In this document: positions 53,069-62,163 of the stretch, in pieces | Position numbering within the stretch: the stretch's first letter is position 1 | How the letters are laid out: each line of letters begins with the position of its first letter | Source of the DNA: JAVJRN01 sp047635055 | GTDB taxonomy: Bacteria; Bacteroidota; Bacteroidia; Cytophagales; Cyclobacteriaceae | Length of the DNA: 64,000 bases | Assembly (NCBI GenBank): GCA_047635055.1 | Contig: JBLIIJ010000007.1 | Coordinates: 1-64,000 of the forward strand | Reading direction: 5' to 3' | The notes under the pieces: generated by a model | What the model was told of the DNA's origin: nothing | What the model saw: the letters and a program-made list of their open reading frames with translations, nothing else | The model's database searches: none | Made by a program: the position numbers and the translations under genes

Positions 53069-53974
53069 TTATTGAGAATAAGATTTACTATTTGGTATTT
53101 TTTCTACGTGCTCTATTAATTGCTCAAGCCGACTAAAAATTCTAACGTTTTCAGGAAGTACCAAATCTTGTCCAATTACTTGATAGCCTGTGAGGAGTAT
53201 TTGACTTTCAGACATTTTTGTGCTTAGGTCGTTTATATACTTTTGGATATTGGCTGGACCAGGGACGCTTGTTAAAACACTTAAAATATACTCGGGCTTG
53301 TGTAGTTCATAGATAGCCTCTAGGTCTACGAGGGGCAATGATTGGCCAAGATAAAATGTTTTGTTTTGACGTGATTTAATTAGATAATCGGCGAATAAAA
53401 GCGTGAGCTCATGTAACTCTCCTTCTGGGAGGTATAAGACGTACTTTTCGGAATTACCAGTTGCAACAACATATTGGCCATCTATCGCGACGATTAGCTT
53501 TTGCCTGACGAGGTTTGATATAAAATGTTCTTGTGCTGGGTTAATAGCTCCTGTTTGCCATAGTACCCCAATCTTGGAGAGAAAAGGGTAAATGATGTTG
53601 ATCATTGTTTTTTCAAAACCAAGCTTAAGAATATTCGTGCTGACTAACTTATCAAATCTTTCTTCATCAATATCAACCATCGCAATAGTCATGGCATGGA
53701 TTTGATCTGGATACTTTAGATTTTTTTCAGTTAAACGAATTACTTCTCGTTGAATATCACTGGATTCCATCTCAGCTATTTTTGAGATTTTAAAGCCATT
53801 GTCTTTAAGTAGCGCAATGTTTAAGATGAGTTTAAGATCGTGATCGTTATAATATCGAATATTAGTTTCCGTTCTTTCTGGTGCTATTAACTCATAGCGC
53901 TGTTCCCAAATTCTTATTGTATGCGCCTTAATACCACTTAAGTGCTCCAAATCTTTAATCGAAAACTTACCCAT
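53069..53974 (-). CDS. MerR-family regulator with CarH-like B12-binding domain
   Basis: A 301-residue regulator. The MerR DNA-binding domain is at 1-70 (FSIKDLEHLSGIKAHTIRIWEQRY). The helical bundle has the CarH light-sensor signature W139-x9-E149-H150 (LWQTGAINPAQEH). The Rossmann-type cobalamin domain has the lower-ligand His H188 in PEGELHELTLL, with the usual Gly after HEL replaced by Thr. CarH proteins use adenosylcobalamin to repress carotenoid genes in the dark and release them in light. Position between cruF and the crt operon supports that role. Photochemistry is not proven by sequence. Confidence 0.88.
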   Translation of the reverse strand: MGKFSIKDLEHLSGIKAHTIRIWEQRYELIAPERTETNIRYYNDHDLKLILNIALLKDNGFKISKIAEMESSDIQREVIRLTEKNLKYPDQIHAMTIAMVDIDEERFDKLVSTNILKLGFEKTMINIIYPFLSKIGVLWQTGAINPAQEHFISNLVRQKLIVAIDGQYVVATGNSEKYVLYLPEGELHELTLLFADYLIKSRQNKTFYLGQSLPLVDLEAIYELHKPEYILSVLTSVPGPANIQKYINDLSTKMSESQILLTGYQVIGQDLVLPENVRIFSRLEQLIEHVEKIPNSKSYSQ

Positions 53975-54026
53975 TCTTGCACAATTTTAATACTGAAAAG
54001 TAACTGCTGATCTTGTCTTTTTGTTT

Positions 54027-54653
54027 TTAATAAAAAAGAAAGACCATTAAAAAGTAAAATAGCTGAGCTCCAAAAAGATAGATTGTTAACTTATTGAATG
54101 ATTGGAACTTATGATAATGTCTAATTATTAAATGCAGCACAAGGCTCACGCCAAACCATCCGAAATAGTTTTGCATCGGCACGCGAGCTGCCTCCCACTC
54201 CCAGTAGGAGAGCATAATCGCTACAGGCTCAATGAGGATATCAGTAAAAGTCATAATAGCAGAAGCTAATACTGCTGCAAGAATATTATTGTCTATTGTA
54301 TTGACAAAATGATGGGTGATATAAGTTAATATGAACCAGTTTAAGCCTATTATTAGTGGCACATCAAACAGCTTAAAACCGAGTGTAGGTCCGTACAAAT
54401 AATTCCCAAAGATTAAGCCGGTATGGACACCTATAACTTCAATGAAAAAACCCACGGTTGTTGAAAGTAGGAAGATCTGCAATAATGATTTTTTACTATT
54501 CGAATCACTCAGTATTAGAATGATGCTTGAAATCAATAGATTCAAGGGCGTTAACTGAATGAAAAAATCAGAATATATTGGAAAGATCGATCCTATTCCC
54601 CCGACAAGATGGAGAATGATCACAATCATGATTAAAATGTTTTTCTTATTCAT
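54027..54653 (-). CDS. cruF: Carotenoid 1',2'-hydratase (CruF type)
   Basis: A 208-residue protein of about seven helices, starting MNKKNILIMIV at 54653; an extension of nine residues is unlikely. Family blocks: TVGFFIEVIGVHTGLIFGNYLYG, LFDVPLIIGLNWFILTY and FTDILIEPVA. CruF enzymes hydrate the psi end of carotenoids, giving the 1'-hydroxy group of saproxanthin and myxol. Upstream of carH by 52 bp on the same strand. Confidence 0.85.
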   Translation of the reverse strand: MNKKNILIMIVIILHLVGGIGSIFPIYSDFFIQLTPLNLLISSIILILSDSNSKKSLLQIFLLSTTVGFFIEVIGVHTGLIFGNYLYGPTLGFKLFDVPLIIGLNWFILTYITHHFVNTIDNNILAAVLASAIMTFTDILIEPVAIMLSYWEWEAARVPMQNYFGWFGVSLVLHLIIRHYHKFQSFNKLTIYLFGAQLFYFLMVFLFY

Positions 54654-54699
54654 AAATTGGCGTTGCTTTGTGATGAACATTATTAAAGAACGAGGAAAT

Positions 54700-55005
54700 A
54701 TGATTATTTATAATGTAACCGTAAATATCAATACAGCAGTAGAGGCTCAATGGTTTAAATGGATGAAAGAAATTCATATACCAGATGTAATGTCTACTGG
54801 ATATTTTAAAGAAAACAGGTTTCTCAAAATGCTGAATGAGGCGCCAGAGGCGGAAGGGAGTACCTATGCTGTTCAATATTTTGCTGAGTCGCTTGACCTC
54901 TTAAATGAATATACAGAAAAGGAATCTTCAAGGCTTCAAAAACATACTTATGACAAATTCCCTAATCAATTTGTCGCTTTTAGAACGATTTTAGAAGTAG
55001 TCTAG
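54700..55005 (+). CDS. DUF4286 family protein
   Basis: A 101-residue cytoplasmic protein. The ATG at 54700 is chosen because it follows a GAGGAAA ribosome-binding site and begins MIIYNVTVNINTAVE, as the family does; the longer frame overlaps cruF. Further blocks are WFKWMKEIHIPDVMSTGYF and YAVQYFAESLDLLNEY. A dimeric ferredoxin-like (ABM-like) fold is likely. Function unknown. Convergent with the next gene, sharing bases of the stop codons. Confidence 0.88.
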   Translation: MIIYNVTVNINTAVEAQWFKWMKEIHIPDVMSTGYFKENRFLKMLNEAPEAEGSTYAVQYFAESLDLLNEYTEKESSRLQKHTYDKFPNQFVAFRTILEVV

Positions 55006-55442
55006 AAGTCTAGACTACAGTTTAACCACTCTTCTTCAATTCTGGCTTTATATTTTTTGTAGAAATTAATAGCTGGTTCATTCCAATCTAACACTTGCCA
55101 CATCATACCTGATGCGCCTGAAGACTTGCCAATGTTGATTATTTCATCAAAAAGCATTACTCCTAGACCCAATCCACGTTGAGACTCTGTGACAATAAGG
55201 TCTTCCAAATAGATTCTTTTTCCCTTCCAAGTGGAGTATCTCCAGTAATAGATTGCGGCTCCTTGAATGGTATTGTTTTGTTCGGCTACCACAAAACCAA
55301 ATATCGGATTGTCACCAAACCCGTCTTTTTCCATCCTTTCAACAGTGTTAACCACTTCATGGGGAGCTTTTTCGTAAAGAGCCAGTTCTTCGATTAATTC
55401 TAGTACTCTTGGTAGGTCTTGTATCTCTCCTTTACGAATCAT
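55002..55442 (-). CDS. GNAT family N-acetyltransferase
   Basis: A 146-residue acetyltransferase of the diamine/spermidine acetyltransferase-like branch: KRIYLEDLIVTESQRGLGLGVMLFDEI (acetyl-CoA loop RGLGLG) and WQVLDWNEPAINFYKKYKA. Substrate may be a polyamine or another small amine, by family only. Overlaps the serS stop by 4 bp and is cotranscribed with it. Confidence 0.88.
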   Translation of the reverse strand: MIRKGEIQDLPRVLELIEELALYEKAPHEVVNTVERMEKDGFGDNPIFGFVVAEQNNTIQGAAIYYWRYSTWKGKRIYLEDLIVTESQRGLGLGVMLFDEIINIGKSSGASGMMWQVLDWNEPAINFYKKYKARIEEEWLNCSLDF

Positions 55443-56722
55443 TTCTTTACTATTTTATTATATCCTGTGTATTTCTGAAGCACTTGAGGAATATTTATTC
55501 CTTCGTCCGTTTGGTTATTTTCTAGAATGGCTGCCATAATTCTTGGCAGAGCTAAGGCACTACCATTTAAGGTATGTGCGAGGATTTTTTTATTGTCTTT
55601 ATCTTTAATCCTCAACTTTAATCTGTTTGCCTGAAAGCTTTCAAAATTTGATATTGAACTCACTTCCAACCATTTCTTTTGAGCGGCAGAATACACTTCA
55701 AAATCGTAGGTTATCGCTGACGTAAAGCCAAGATCCCCTGCGCAAAGTCTTAAAATTCTGTAAGGTAATTCTAACGTTTTAAGAAGGTTTTCTACATGGT
55801 TGATCATGGCGTCAAGGATTTCATATGAGTCCTGAGGTCTGGCTATTTGGACTATTTCTACCTTATCAAATTGATGAAGCCTGTTTAATCCTCTCACGTG
55901 TGCACCCCATGAGCCGGCTTCCCTGCGGAAACAAGGTGTGAAACCTACTTTTTTAATCGGTAGTTCAGCTTCTGAGACTATTACGTCTCGAAACATATTG
56001 GTGATTGGGACTTCTCCTGTGGGGATTAAAAAGAGATTGGTATCAGCAATTTGATACATTTGGCCTTCTTTATCGGGAAGTTGTCCTGTTCCATAGCCAG
56101 ATTCTTCGTTGACTAGGATTGGCGGTTGTATTTCATCGTACCCCGCATCACTAGCAAAATCCAGAAAGTAGTTCACTAAAGCTCTTGATAACCTTGCGCC
56201 CTGACCTTTGTAAAAAGGAAAACCAGCGCCTGTTACTTTATTGCCGAGTTCAAAGTCGACAATATCATATTCCTCTATAAGATCCCAATGTGGTTTGGCA
56301 TGCGCTGTTAAAGTAGGATTATGAGTCTCATCTCGTTTAATTTCTTGATTATCAACTTCGCTTTTACCGGACGGGACACTTTCATTAGGGATATTCGGGA
56401 TGGCATAAAGCAAATTCTGTAAATCAACGTTCACTGACTGCAGTTGATCTGCAAGTGACTTGCTTTCTTCTTTAAGGCTGGTTGTTTTTGTTTTTAACTG
56501 ATTTGCCTCTTCCTGTTTACCAGATTTAAATAAACTTCCAATTTCTTTAGCTAGTAAATTAGATTGCGCTTTTGTCTCATCTAATTCCTGTTGAATTTTT
56601 TTTCTATTATTATTGGTTGACAAAACTTCCTGAAGAATGTCTTCACCATTTAAAAGACCTCTTTTTTTTAACCCTGCAACAGCTTTGTCAAAATTTTCCG
56701 CGATGTATTCCAGTTGGAGCAT
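55439..56722 (-). CDS. serS: Seryl-tRNA synthetase
   Basis: A 427-residue class II synthetase. The N-terminal coiled coil (about 28-105) contacts tRNA-Ser. Motif 2 is FTPCFRREAGSWGAHVRGLNRLHQF, and motif 3 is LNGSALALPRIMAAILENNQ. Complete length. First gene of a two-gene unit with the GNAT protein. Confidence 0.97.
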   Translation of the reverse strand: MLQLEYIAENFDKAVAGLKKRGLLNGEDILQEVLSTNNNRKKIQQELDETKAQSNLLAKEIGSLFKSGKQEEANQLKTKTTSLKEESKSLADQLQSVNVDLQNLLYAIPNIPNESVPSGKSEVDNQEIKRDETHNPTLTAHAKPHWDLIEEYDIVDFELGNKVTGAGFPFYKGQGARLSRALVNYFLDFASDAGYDEIQPPILVNEESGYGTGQLPDKEGQMYQIADTNLFLIPTGEVPITNMFRDVIVSEAELPIKKVGFTPCFRREAGSWGAHVRGLNRLHQFDKVEIVQIARPQDSYEILDAMINHVENLLKTLELPYRILRLCAGDLGFTSAITYDFEVYSAAQKKWLEVSSISNFESFQANRLKLRIKDKDNKKILAHTLNGSALALPRIMAAILENNQTDEGINIPQVLQKYTGYNKIVKK

Positions 56723-56978
56723 TGTGATTTTTAATTTTACTATTAGGCAAATTAAAATCCTTAATAATGAATAAACGAATAGAGATTCAAAAACTTGATT
56801 ATTTGCCTTTAGCGTAATTTATAGTTGGATATTTGCTTAAGATAAAGTGTTAGCATATTATTGCGATGCAATTAACCAGACGATCACTAGATTTTTCCTA
56901 TCAGATCCGTTAATAATTTCCTTACTAGTAGTTGCAATTAATTCAAACACAGTTATAAAACCCACTACAAAACCTTTT

Positions 56979-58727
56979 ATGTACACGATTGATGATTTGA
57001 GCGTGAGACTTCTCTCAGAACTCAGAGAAATTGCTGAAGGACTTGGCATTAAGAATGCTAAAAAAACAGTAAAGAAAGACTTGATTTACGAGATTCTTGA
57101 TAAACAAGCCACTATGCCCGATAGTGAAATAAAAAAAATTAAAGTTGAAAAGTCACCTGAGGACTCAAAGCCAACTGAAAAGCCAGTTGATGCAGTTGAA
57201 CCCAAAGCTGAAACTAAGCCGGTAAGGAAACCGGTAAGAAAAAGAGAAAATGTCAAGCCCCGACCTGAAGCAAAAACGCCTGAGGTCAAAGCACCTGAAG
57301 CTAAAAAACCTGAGGCCAAAGAAGAAAAGGTTGTAAAGGAAGAAAAGGCAGGCGATGATATTCTAAAATCATTGGACATAGAGCTAGTGACAGATGGAGA
57401 TAAGAAAACAGATACTTCTGACACTAAAGAAGAAGTCAAAGTAGAGAAAAAGGACTCAAAACCAAGACCTGTTAGGAGAGATCCAAAACCTGAGCCAGAG
57501 AGTAGCAACCCGGATCAAGCAGCGGTGAAACCAGAAAATAGCCAGGCAAGTAGGGATAGTAGAGACGATTTCAAAAGAAGGAAAGCTGAATATAATGATA
57601 GTATCAAAGATTTTGATGGTGTTATTGCCAGTGAAGGAGTTCTCGAAATCATGCAAGACGGATATGGCTTCCTTAGATCAAGTGATTACAACTACTTAGC
57701 CAGCCCTGATGATATATATGTTTCTCCATCTCAAATAAAGCTTTTTGGCCTTAAAACTGGAGATACAGTAAAAGGACAAATTCGTCCGCCTAAAGATGGT
57801 GAAAAGTATTTCGCGCTGTTGAGGGTAGAAAGTGTCAATGGAAAAACAACTGAAGAAATCAGAGATAGAGTTGCTTTTGAATATCTAACTCCACTTTTCC
57901 CAGATCAAAAGTTAAATTTGAGCACAAAATCAGATAATTATTCAACAAGAATTCTAGATCTTTTTGCTCCGATAGGTAAAGGGCAAAGGGGAATGATTGT
58001 AGCTCAGCCGAAAACAGGTAAGACTGTTTTACTCAAGAATGTGGCTAATGCCATTGCGGAAAACCATCCTGAATGTTACCTCATTATTTTATTGATTGAT
58101 GAGCGTCCTGAGGAAGTTACGGATATGGCTCGTTCTGTAAAGGCAGAGGTTATTGCTTCGACTTTTGATGAGCAAGCTGATAAGCATGTGAAAGTAGCGA
58201 GTATCGTACTTGAGAAAGCTAAAAGAATGGTTGAGTGTGGTCACGATGTGGTTATTCTTCTCGATTCTATTACGAGGCTTGCAAGAGCATATAACACAGT
58301 TGTGCCTTCTTCTGGTAAGATATTATCAGGTGGAGTTGATGCAAATGCACTACACAAGCCTAAGCGATTCTTCGGAGCAGCAAGAAATGTGGAAAATGGT
58401 GGTTCATTAACAATCATCGCAACTGCACTTATCGATACAGGTTCGAAAATGGATGAAGTAATCTTTGAAGAGTTTAAGGGAACTGGTAACATGGAGCTTC
58501 AATTGGACAGAAAACTCGCTAACAAACGGGTGTACCCTGCAATCGATGTACCTGCTTCTGGAACAAGAAGGGAAGACCTACTCATGGATGCAGAAGAACT
58601 TAAGCGTGTTTGGATACTACGTAAATTTATGTCTGACATGAATAGTAACGAATCAATGGACTTTTTACTTTCAAAAATGAAAGGGACTAGAAACAATGAT
58701 GAGTTCTTAGTGTCGATGAACGGATAG
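56979..58727 (+). CDS. rho: Transcription termination factor Rho with long charged insert
   Basis: A 582-residue Rho. The start MYTIDDLSVRLLSELREIAE at 56979 is the Rho_N/SAP-like domain; an upstream extension is not conserved. Residues about 48-205 are a Lys/Glu/Pro-rich disordered insert with repeats of the type APEAKKPEAKEE. The cold-shock RNA-binding domain (GVLEIMQDGYGFLRS) and the RecA-like ATPase follow: P-loop VAQPKTGKT (about 341-349), LLIDERPEEVTDM and the Q/R-loop region. About 250 bp of untranslated leader precede the start, room for autoregulatory termination. Confidence 0.96.
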   Translation: MYTIDDLSVRLLSELREIAEGLGIKNAKKTVKKDLIYEILDKQATMPDSEIKKIKVEKSPEDSKPTEKPVDAVEPKAETKPVRKPVRKRENVKPRPEAKTPEVKAPEAKKPEAKEEKVVKEEKAGDDILKSLDIELVTDGDKKTDTSDTKEEVKVEKKDSKPRPVRRDPKPEPESSNPDQAAVKPENSQASRDSRDDFKRRKAEYNDSIKDFDGVIASEGVLEIMQDGYGFLRSSDYNYLASPDDIYVSPSQIKLFGLKTGDTVKGQIRPPKDGEKYFALLRVESVNGKTTEEIRDRVAFEYLTPLFPDQKLNLSTKSDNYSTRILDLFAPIGKGQRGMIVAQPKTGKTVLLKNVANAIAENHPECYLIILLIDERPEEVTDMARSVKAEVIASTFDEQADKHVKVASIVLEKAKRMVECGHDVVILLDSITRLARAYNTVVPSSGKILSGGVDANALHKPKRFFGAARNVENGGSLTIIATALIDTGSKMDEVIFEEFKGTGNMELQLDRKLANKRVYPAIDVPASGTRREDLLMDAEELKRVWILRKFMSDMNSNESMDFLLSKMKGTRNNDEFLVSMNG

Positions 58728-58752
58728 TACGTTTAGATATAAGTTGATATTA

Positions 58753-58786
58753 AAGCCAAGGGATTGATCTCTTGGCTTTTTTTATG
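58753..58786 (+). terminator. Terminator of rho
   Basis: AAAGCCAAG, GGATTGATCT, CTTGGCTTTTTTT. It lies 26 bp after the rho stop. Confidence 0.9.
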
Positions 58787-58919
58787 CCCTCTTAAAATAA
58801 TGAAAAGCCGTAAACGTAATGAAAAGCCGGGCGGTAATGTCCATAGTCGTTGGTGTTGTTTTATAGACTAACTCAAAACCAAATTTTTTAATTAGAACCA
58901 ACGCAAGGTTTTACTTTTT

Positions 58920-59977
58920 ATGTTGCAAACTATTTTTTCATTCGGAATCTCATTCGCACAGTTGAAAACGCCAAGACCCAGCTCTACTTCCGAGTTAAAA
59001 CAACAGAAAAGTTTTACAGACATGACTATTAGCTATTCCCGTCCTTCGGTAATCCGTGGTGTGATCCTACGGGCAAAATATGGGGTATGCAGGTCGCTTT
59101 TGGATTGACACCTCGGGGAAGTTTTGTAAATCAAAAAAAAACTATGGAGGGCTGGAACCAATGAAAATACGATTGTTAGCTTTAGTGATGACTTATATGA
59201 TGAAGGAAAGTTAATTAATGCCGGAAAGGTAGATTGCATATAGTATCATATGAAGAAGAAAGAGTCACCTTGATTTTCTCAAATAATACAACTTCATGGG
59301 GAAGCTTTTTTTATAATGAGACAGAAGATGCATGAAGAGTAGAAGTAAAATGCAAGACGCACCTTCACGAATGCTCTCACCTATGAAATTCCTTTCAGGC
59401 CCTCAAGGGCACATTGGTTTTGATGTGGGACGATAAAATGATTCCAATGTAGATTCCTACACCACAGGAAATGATCGTTGATAATCTTAAAGGTCAACTG
59501 AGAGGAGCTGGGGGAGGTAATGAAAGGACCATTGGCTGCTTCGCAAATTACTGATTAAACAATAATGTCGCCTTAGATCAAGCGCTTACTTGGGAAGATC
59601 AAGCGATAGGGGGAGTTAAAAAAGGGCAGACTTTAGGGTTAAAATCTACAGTTTTATTTTGACAAGGATCCAAGCAGGAGGCTGTAAAAATTGTAAATGT
59701 GGCTAAAGAAATAGAGACAAAAAGTGAATTAAATCTTCTTGCTTATCAGCTTGTTAGCGCATGGGAGTTAAAAACATCCTTAGATTTTTTTTAAGTTGAA
59801 TATAAAAAGGAATTCAAAGGATCCAAATATGTAGGATAGTACGGGGTACTGCTATGCCGCCATAGGAAAAAAGGATTCCGCTATTAAAATGTTTCAGAAA
59901 TTTTTTTCCATGAACCACCACAATTTTTTATAGCAAATCTCTTAGCAAACCTAAAAAGACTTGCAATCAATTTTTGA
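58920..59977 (+). pseudogene. Decayed DUF2911-TPR exported protein gene
   Basis: Pieces in shifting frames reconstruct a DUF2911 protein. They are: signal peptide (MLQTIFSFGISFAQ), QLKTPRPSS, FTDMTISYSRPSVI, then WRAGTNENTIVSFSDDLYDEG, LIFSNNTTSWGSFFYNE, MWDDKMIP, VDNLKGQLRGAGGG, LNNNVALDQALTWEDQAIGG, SELNLLAYQLVSAWE and a TPR-like CYAAIGKKDSAIKMFQKF. The end, IANLLANLKRLAINF, is followed by TGA at 59975-59977. Several stops and frameshifts are scattered throughout. The domain order (DUF2911 then TPR tail) is the usual one for this family. Confidence 0.8.
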
Positions 59978-59987
59978 ATCGCACATT

Positions 59988-60021
59988 TTGGCTTTTATTC
60001 CCCGATGCTTGCATCGAATAA
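59988..60021. repeat. Hairpin repeat TTTGGyTTTTATTCCC...GAATAAA, copy 2
   Basis: TTTGGCTTTTATTCCC, then CGATGCTTGCATCG, then AATAAAAATAAA. It resembles the element at 21498-21530. It could also serve as a terminator for rmlD read leftwards (stop at 60062), since the minus strand reads hairpin then T-rich sequence. Confidence 0.5.
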
Positions 60022-60061
60022 AAATAAAAATCTGATTTGTTTTTGAGTCAGGTTTTTAAGC

Positions 60062-60910
60062 TCAAAGTTTTGACAGGCACTCTTTCAAACTACTCCTCCA
60101 ATGGGGGATAGTGATATTAAATGCTTCTTTAATTTTTGATTTATCCATCACACTGTAATGTGGACGTTTTGCTGGCGTAGGATACTCAGAAGTGGGTATC
60201 GGACTGATGAGAGTTTTGATGTTTGAATATTCAAAAATCGCGGAAGTAAAATCGTACCAGCTGGCGATACCTTCATTGCTGTAATGGTAGACGCCAAATG
60301 CTGATGAATGACTTTCAACGATCGACATAATGGCATTAGCTAAATCAAAAGCATACGTTGGTGATCCTATTTGATCTACAATTATATTCAACTTAGGCTT
60401 TGATTCTCCAAGCTTTATCATTGTTTTAACAAAATTACCTCCGTGCGTACTGTAGAGCCATGAAGTTCTTATGATGAAATGCTCTTTAAGTTCCTTGGAT
60501 AATGCAAGTTCCCCATTGAGTTTAGATAATCCATAGAAGTTGACTGGATCTGTCTTTTTAGTCTCAATTAATGGAATAAAAGATTCTCCTGAAAAAACAA
60601 AATCTGTAGAGATATGAATAATTCTGGCGTTGTTCTTTGCGCATGCTTTTGCTAGATTGGCAGGGCCTTCTATATTAATTTTATCGCAAAGTGCTCTTTC
60701 AGTTTCAGCCTTATCTACGGCAGTATAAGCTGCGCAATTAATGCACAGCTCAATATTATTATCTTTAAAAAAAGATGCCAAAGCATCTTGGTCAGTAATA
60801 TCCAGATCTTGAACATCCGTGAATAAAAAGAGATGATTTTTATAGTTGACAGCAATTCCTCTCAATTCATTGCCTAATTGACCATTAGAGCCAGTTATAA
60901 GGATGTTCAT
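60062..60910 (-). CDS. rfbD: dTDP-4-dehydrorhamnose reductase
   Basis: A 282-residue extended short-chain dehydrogenase making dTDP-L-rhamnose for cell-surface polysaccharide. The Rossmann motif is ITGSNGQLGNEL, followed by NCAAYTAVDKAE, HISTDFVFSG, the catalytic Y-x-x-x-K in FYGLSKLNGE, and GSPTYAFDLANAI. The other rhamnose genes (rfbABC) are not in the window. Separated by one base from the dehydrogenase upstream, so the two are cotranscribed. Confidence 0.92.
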   Translation of the reverse strand: MNILITGSNGQLGNELRGIAVNYKNHLFLFTDVQDLDITDQDALASFFKDNNIELCINCAAYTAVDKAETERALCDKINIEGPANLAKACAKNNARIIHISTDFVFSGESFIPLIETKKTDPVNFYGLSKLNGELALSKELKEHFIIRTSWLYSTHGGNFVKTMIKLGESKPKLNIIVDQIGSPTYAFDLANAIMSIVESHSSAFGVYHYSNEGIASWYDFTSAIFEYSNIKTLISPIPTSEYPTPAKRPHYSVMDKSKIKEAFNITIPHWRSSLKECLSKL

Positions 60911-60911
60911 G

Positions 60912-62126
60912 TTATTTTCCGTCTACGTAATCTTGTAAGTAAGCATATTTTTCCGTCAGTTTACCCGATTTTGTAATGGTGGCATCTTTGATGATATTTT
61001 GACTGTCAGAACCTAAAAGATTTGGTAAAACATTATTTAGTAGTTCATTTCCAAAACTCTCCGAAGCGTCTCTTGGGAGTTCACAAGGAAGGTTGTCCAC
61101 AGCCATAACTGTTATATTTCCTTCATCAGATATTGCAGGTTCCACAGTATCATCTGTCGGGTTGTAGTCATATATAGGTTCATCAATAGTGCTTGGTTGC
61201 TTTGTTGATGGAATGCTCCCTTCTATGTCACATGTTATATCTGCGACGATACTAAGTTGGAAATCAGATTTGATAATATCACCTCTGTGAAAAAGAACGG
61301 GTGATTGAGGGTCCCAATAGGCACTTGCAATTAATATGTCTGTTACTTTAGTGTATTGATGAAAGTCAGATTCATATTTTTCTGGATTTGCATAAAAATC
61401 TTTTCGACTAAATACGTCTCCATTTTTAGCGCGGTTATAGTCTCTTGAGTTTAATTGTGTAAACACAGGGAAGTCGAATTTCTCGTTTAGAAAAGCCGCT
61501 GCTGAGACTTTCTTAATATTCATACCATACAATACCTCTATTGCTCCTTTGGCAACTCTTCCACCTCCTGTTATGGCAATTTTTATTGATGGTAGCTTGA
61601 CCTTAGTGTATTCTGTCTTTAAGTCCTCTAGATCGAAACATTCATTGGCACGTCTAAGGTTGAAGAGATTATACCGTTTGCCATATGTCCATATGCCGTT
61701 GTAAGCGCCTACTATGCCAGCCCATCTTCCGAAAGCAATTATTCTTTTATTATGTTCATCAGTTAAGGTTTCATAGTCGACCAGCTGAATTTTCTTATCT
61801 AGAATATTCCTTAAAAGCTCTCGGTTGTATTCTTGTTTTTTGATGGTATGGGAGAAGAAAAAATAGATTTTTTCATTTAAAAGATCAGCTATCTGAACTT
61901 CCTTAACTCCTAATATGATATCACAGTCCGAAATGTCCGAAACTACTTCAATGCCTTCATCAAGATAGTCTTTGTCTGAGAAACATCTAATATTGCTCGA
62001 TTGGGCAACTATTTTCAGATTTTCAAACTTTTTCATGGCCATTTTAGCTTGATATGGCGTCATGGCTACTCTTCTATCTATTGGCACTTTGCCTTCTTTA
62101 ATAAGGCCGATTTTAATGTCAGTCAT
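60912..62126 (-). CDS. Alanine dehydrogenase/saccharopine dehydrogenase-like NAD(P) oxidoreductase
   Basis: A 404-residue protein with AlaDH/PNT N- and C-terminal domains. The start IKIGLIKEGKVPIDRRVAMTPYQA holds the substrate-binding RR-V-A-x-T-P. FGRWAGIVGAYNG and the Rossmann loop ITGGGRVAKGAIEVL follow, then SIVADITCDIEGS. It resembles the lysine-forming saccharopine dehydrogenase (LYS1) branch more than classical alanine dehydrogenase. The reaction cannot be fixed from sequence; an amino-acid dehydrogenase role is likely. Confidence 0.8.
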   Translation of the reverse strand: MTDIKIGLIKEGKVPIDRRVAMTPYQAKMAMKKFENLKIVAQSSNIRCFSDKDYLDEGIEVVSDISDCDIILGVKEVQIADLLNEKIYFFFSHTIKKQEYNRELLRNILDKKIQLVDYETLTDEHNKRIIAFGRWAGIVGAYNGIWTYGKRYNLFNLRRANECFDLEDLKTEYTKVKLPSIKIAITGGGRVAKGAIEVLYGMNIKKVSAAAFLNEKFDFPVFTQLNSRDYNRAKNGDVFSRKDFYANPEKYESDFHQYTKVTDILIASAYWDPQSPVLFHRGDIIKSDFQLSIVADITCDIEGSIPSTKQPSTIDEPIYDYNPTDDTVEPAISDEGNITVMAVDNLPCELPRDASESFGNELLNNVLPNLLGSDSQNIIKDATITKSGKLTEKYAYLQDYVDGK

Positions 62127-62163
62127 CCAAGTGTAATTTGTTTATGTAAATTTAGACTTTCAT

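Noticed and set aside
57086..57508. 140-codon minus-strand Ser-rich frame opposite the Rho insert
   Set aside because: Antisense shadow of the Lys/Glu-rich insert of rho.
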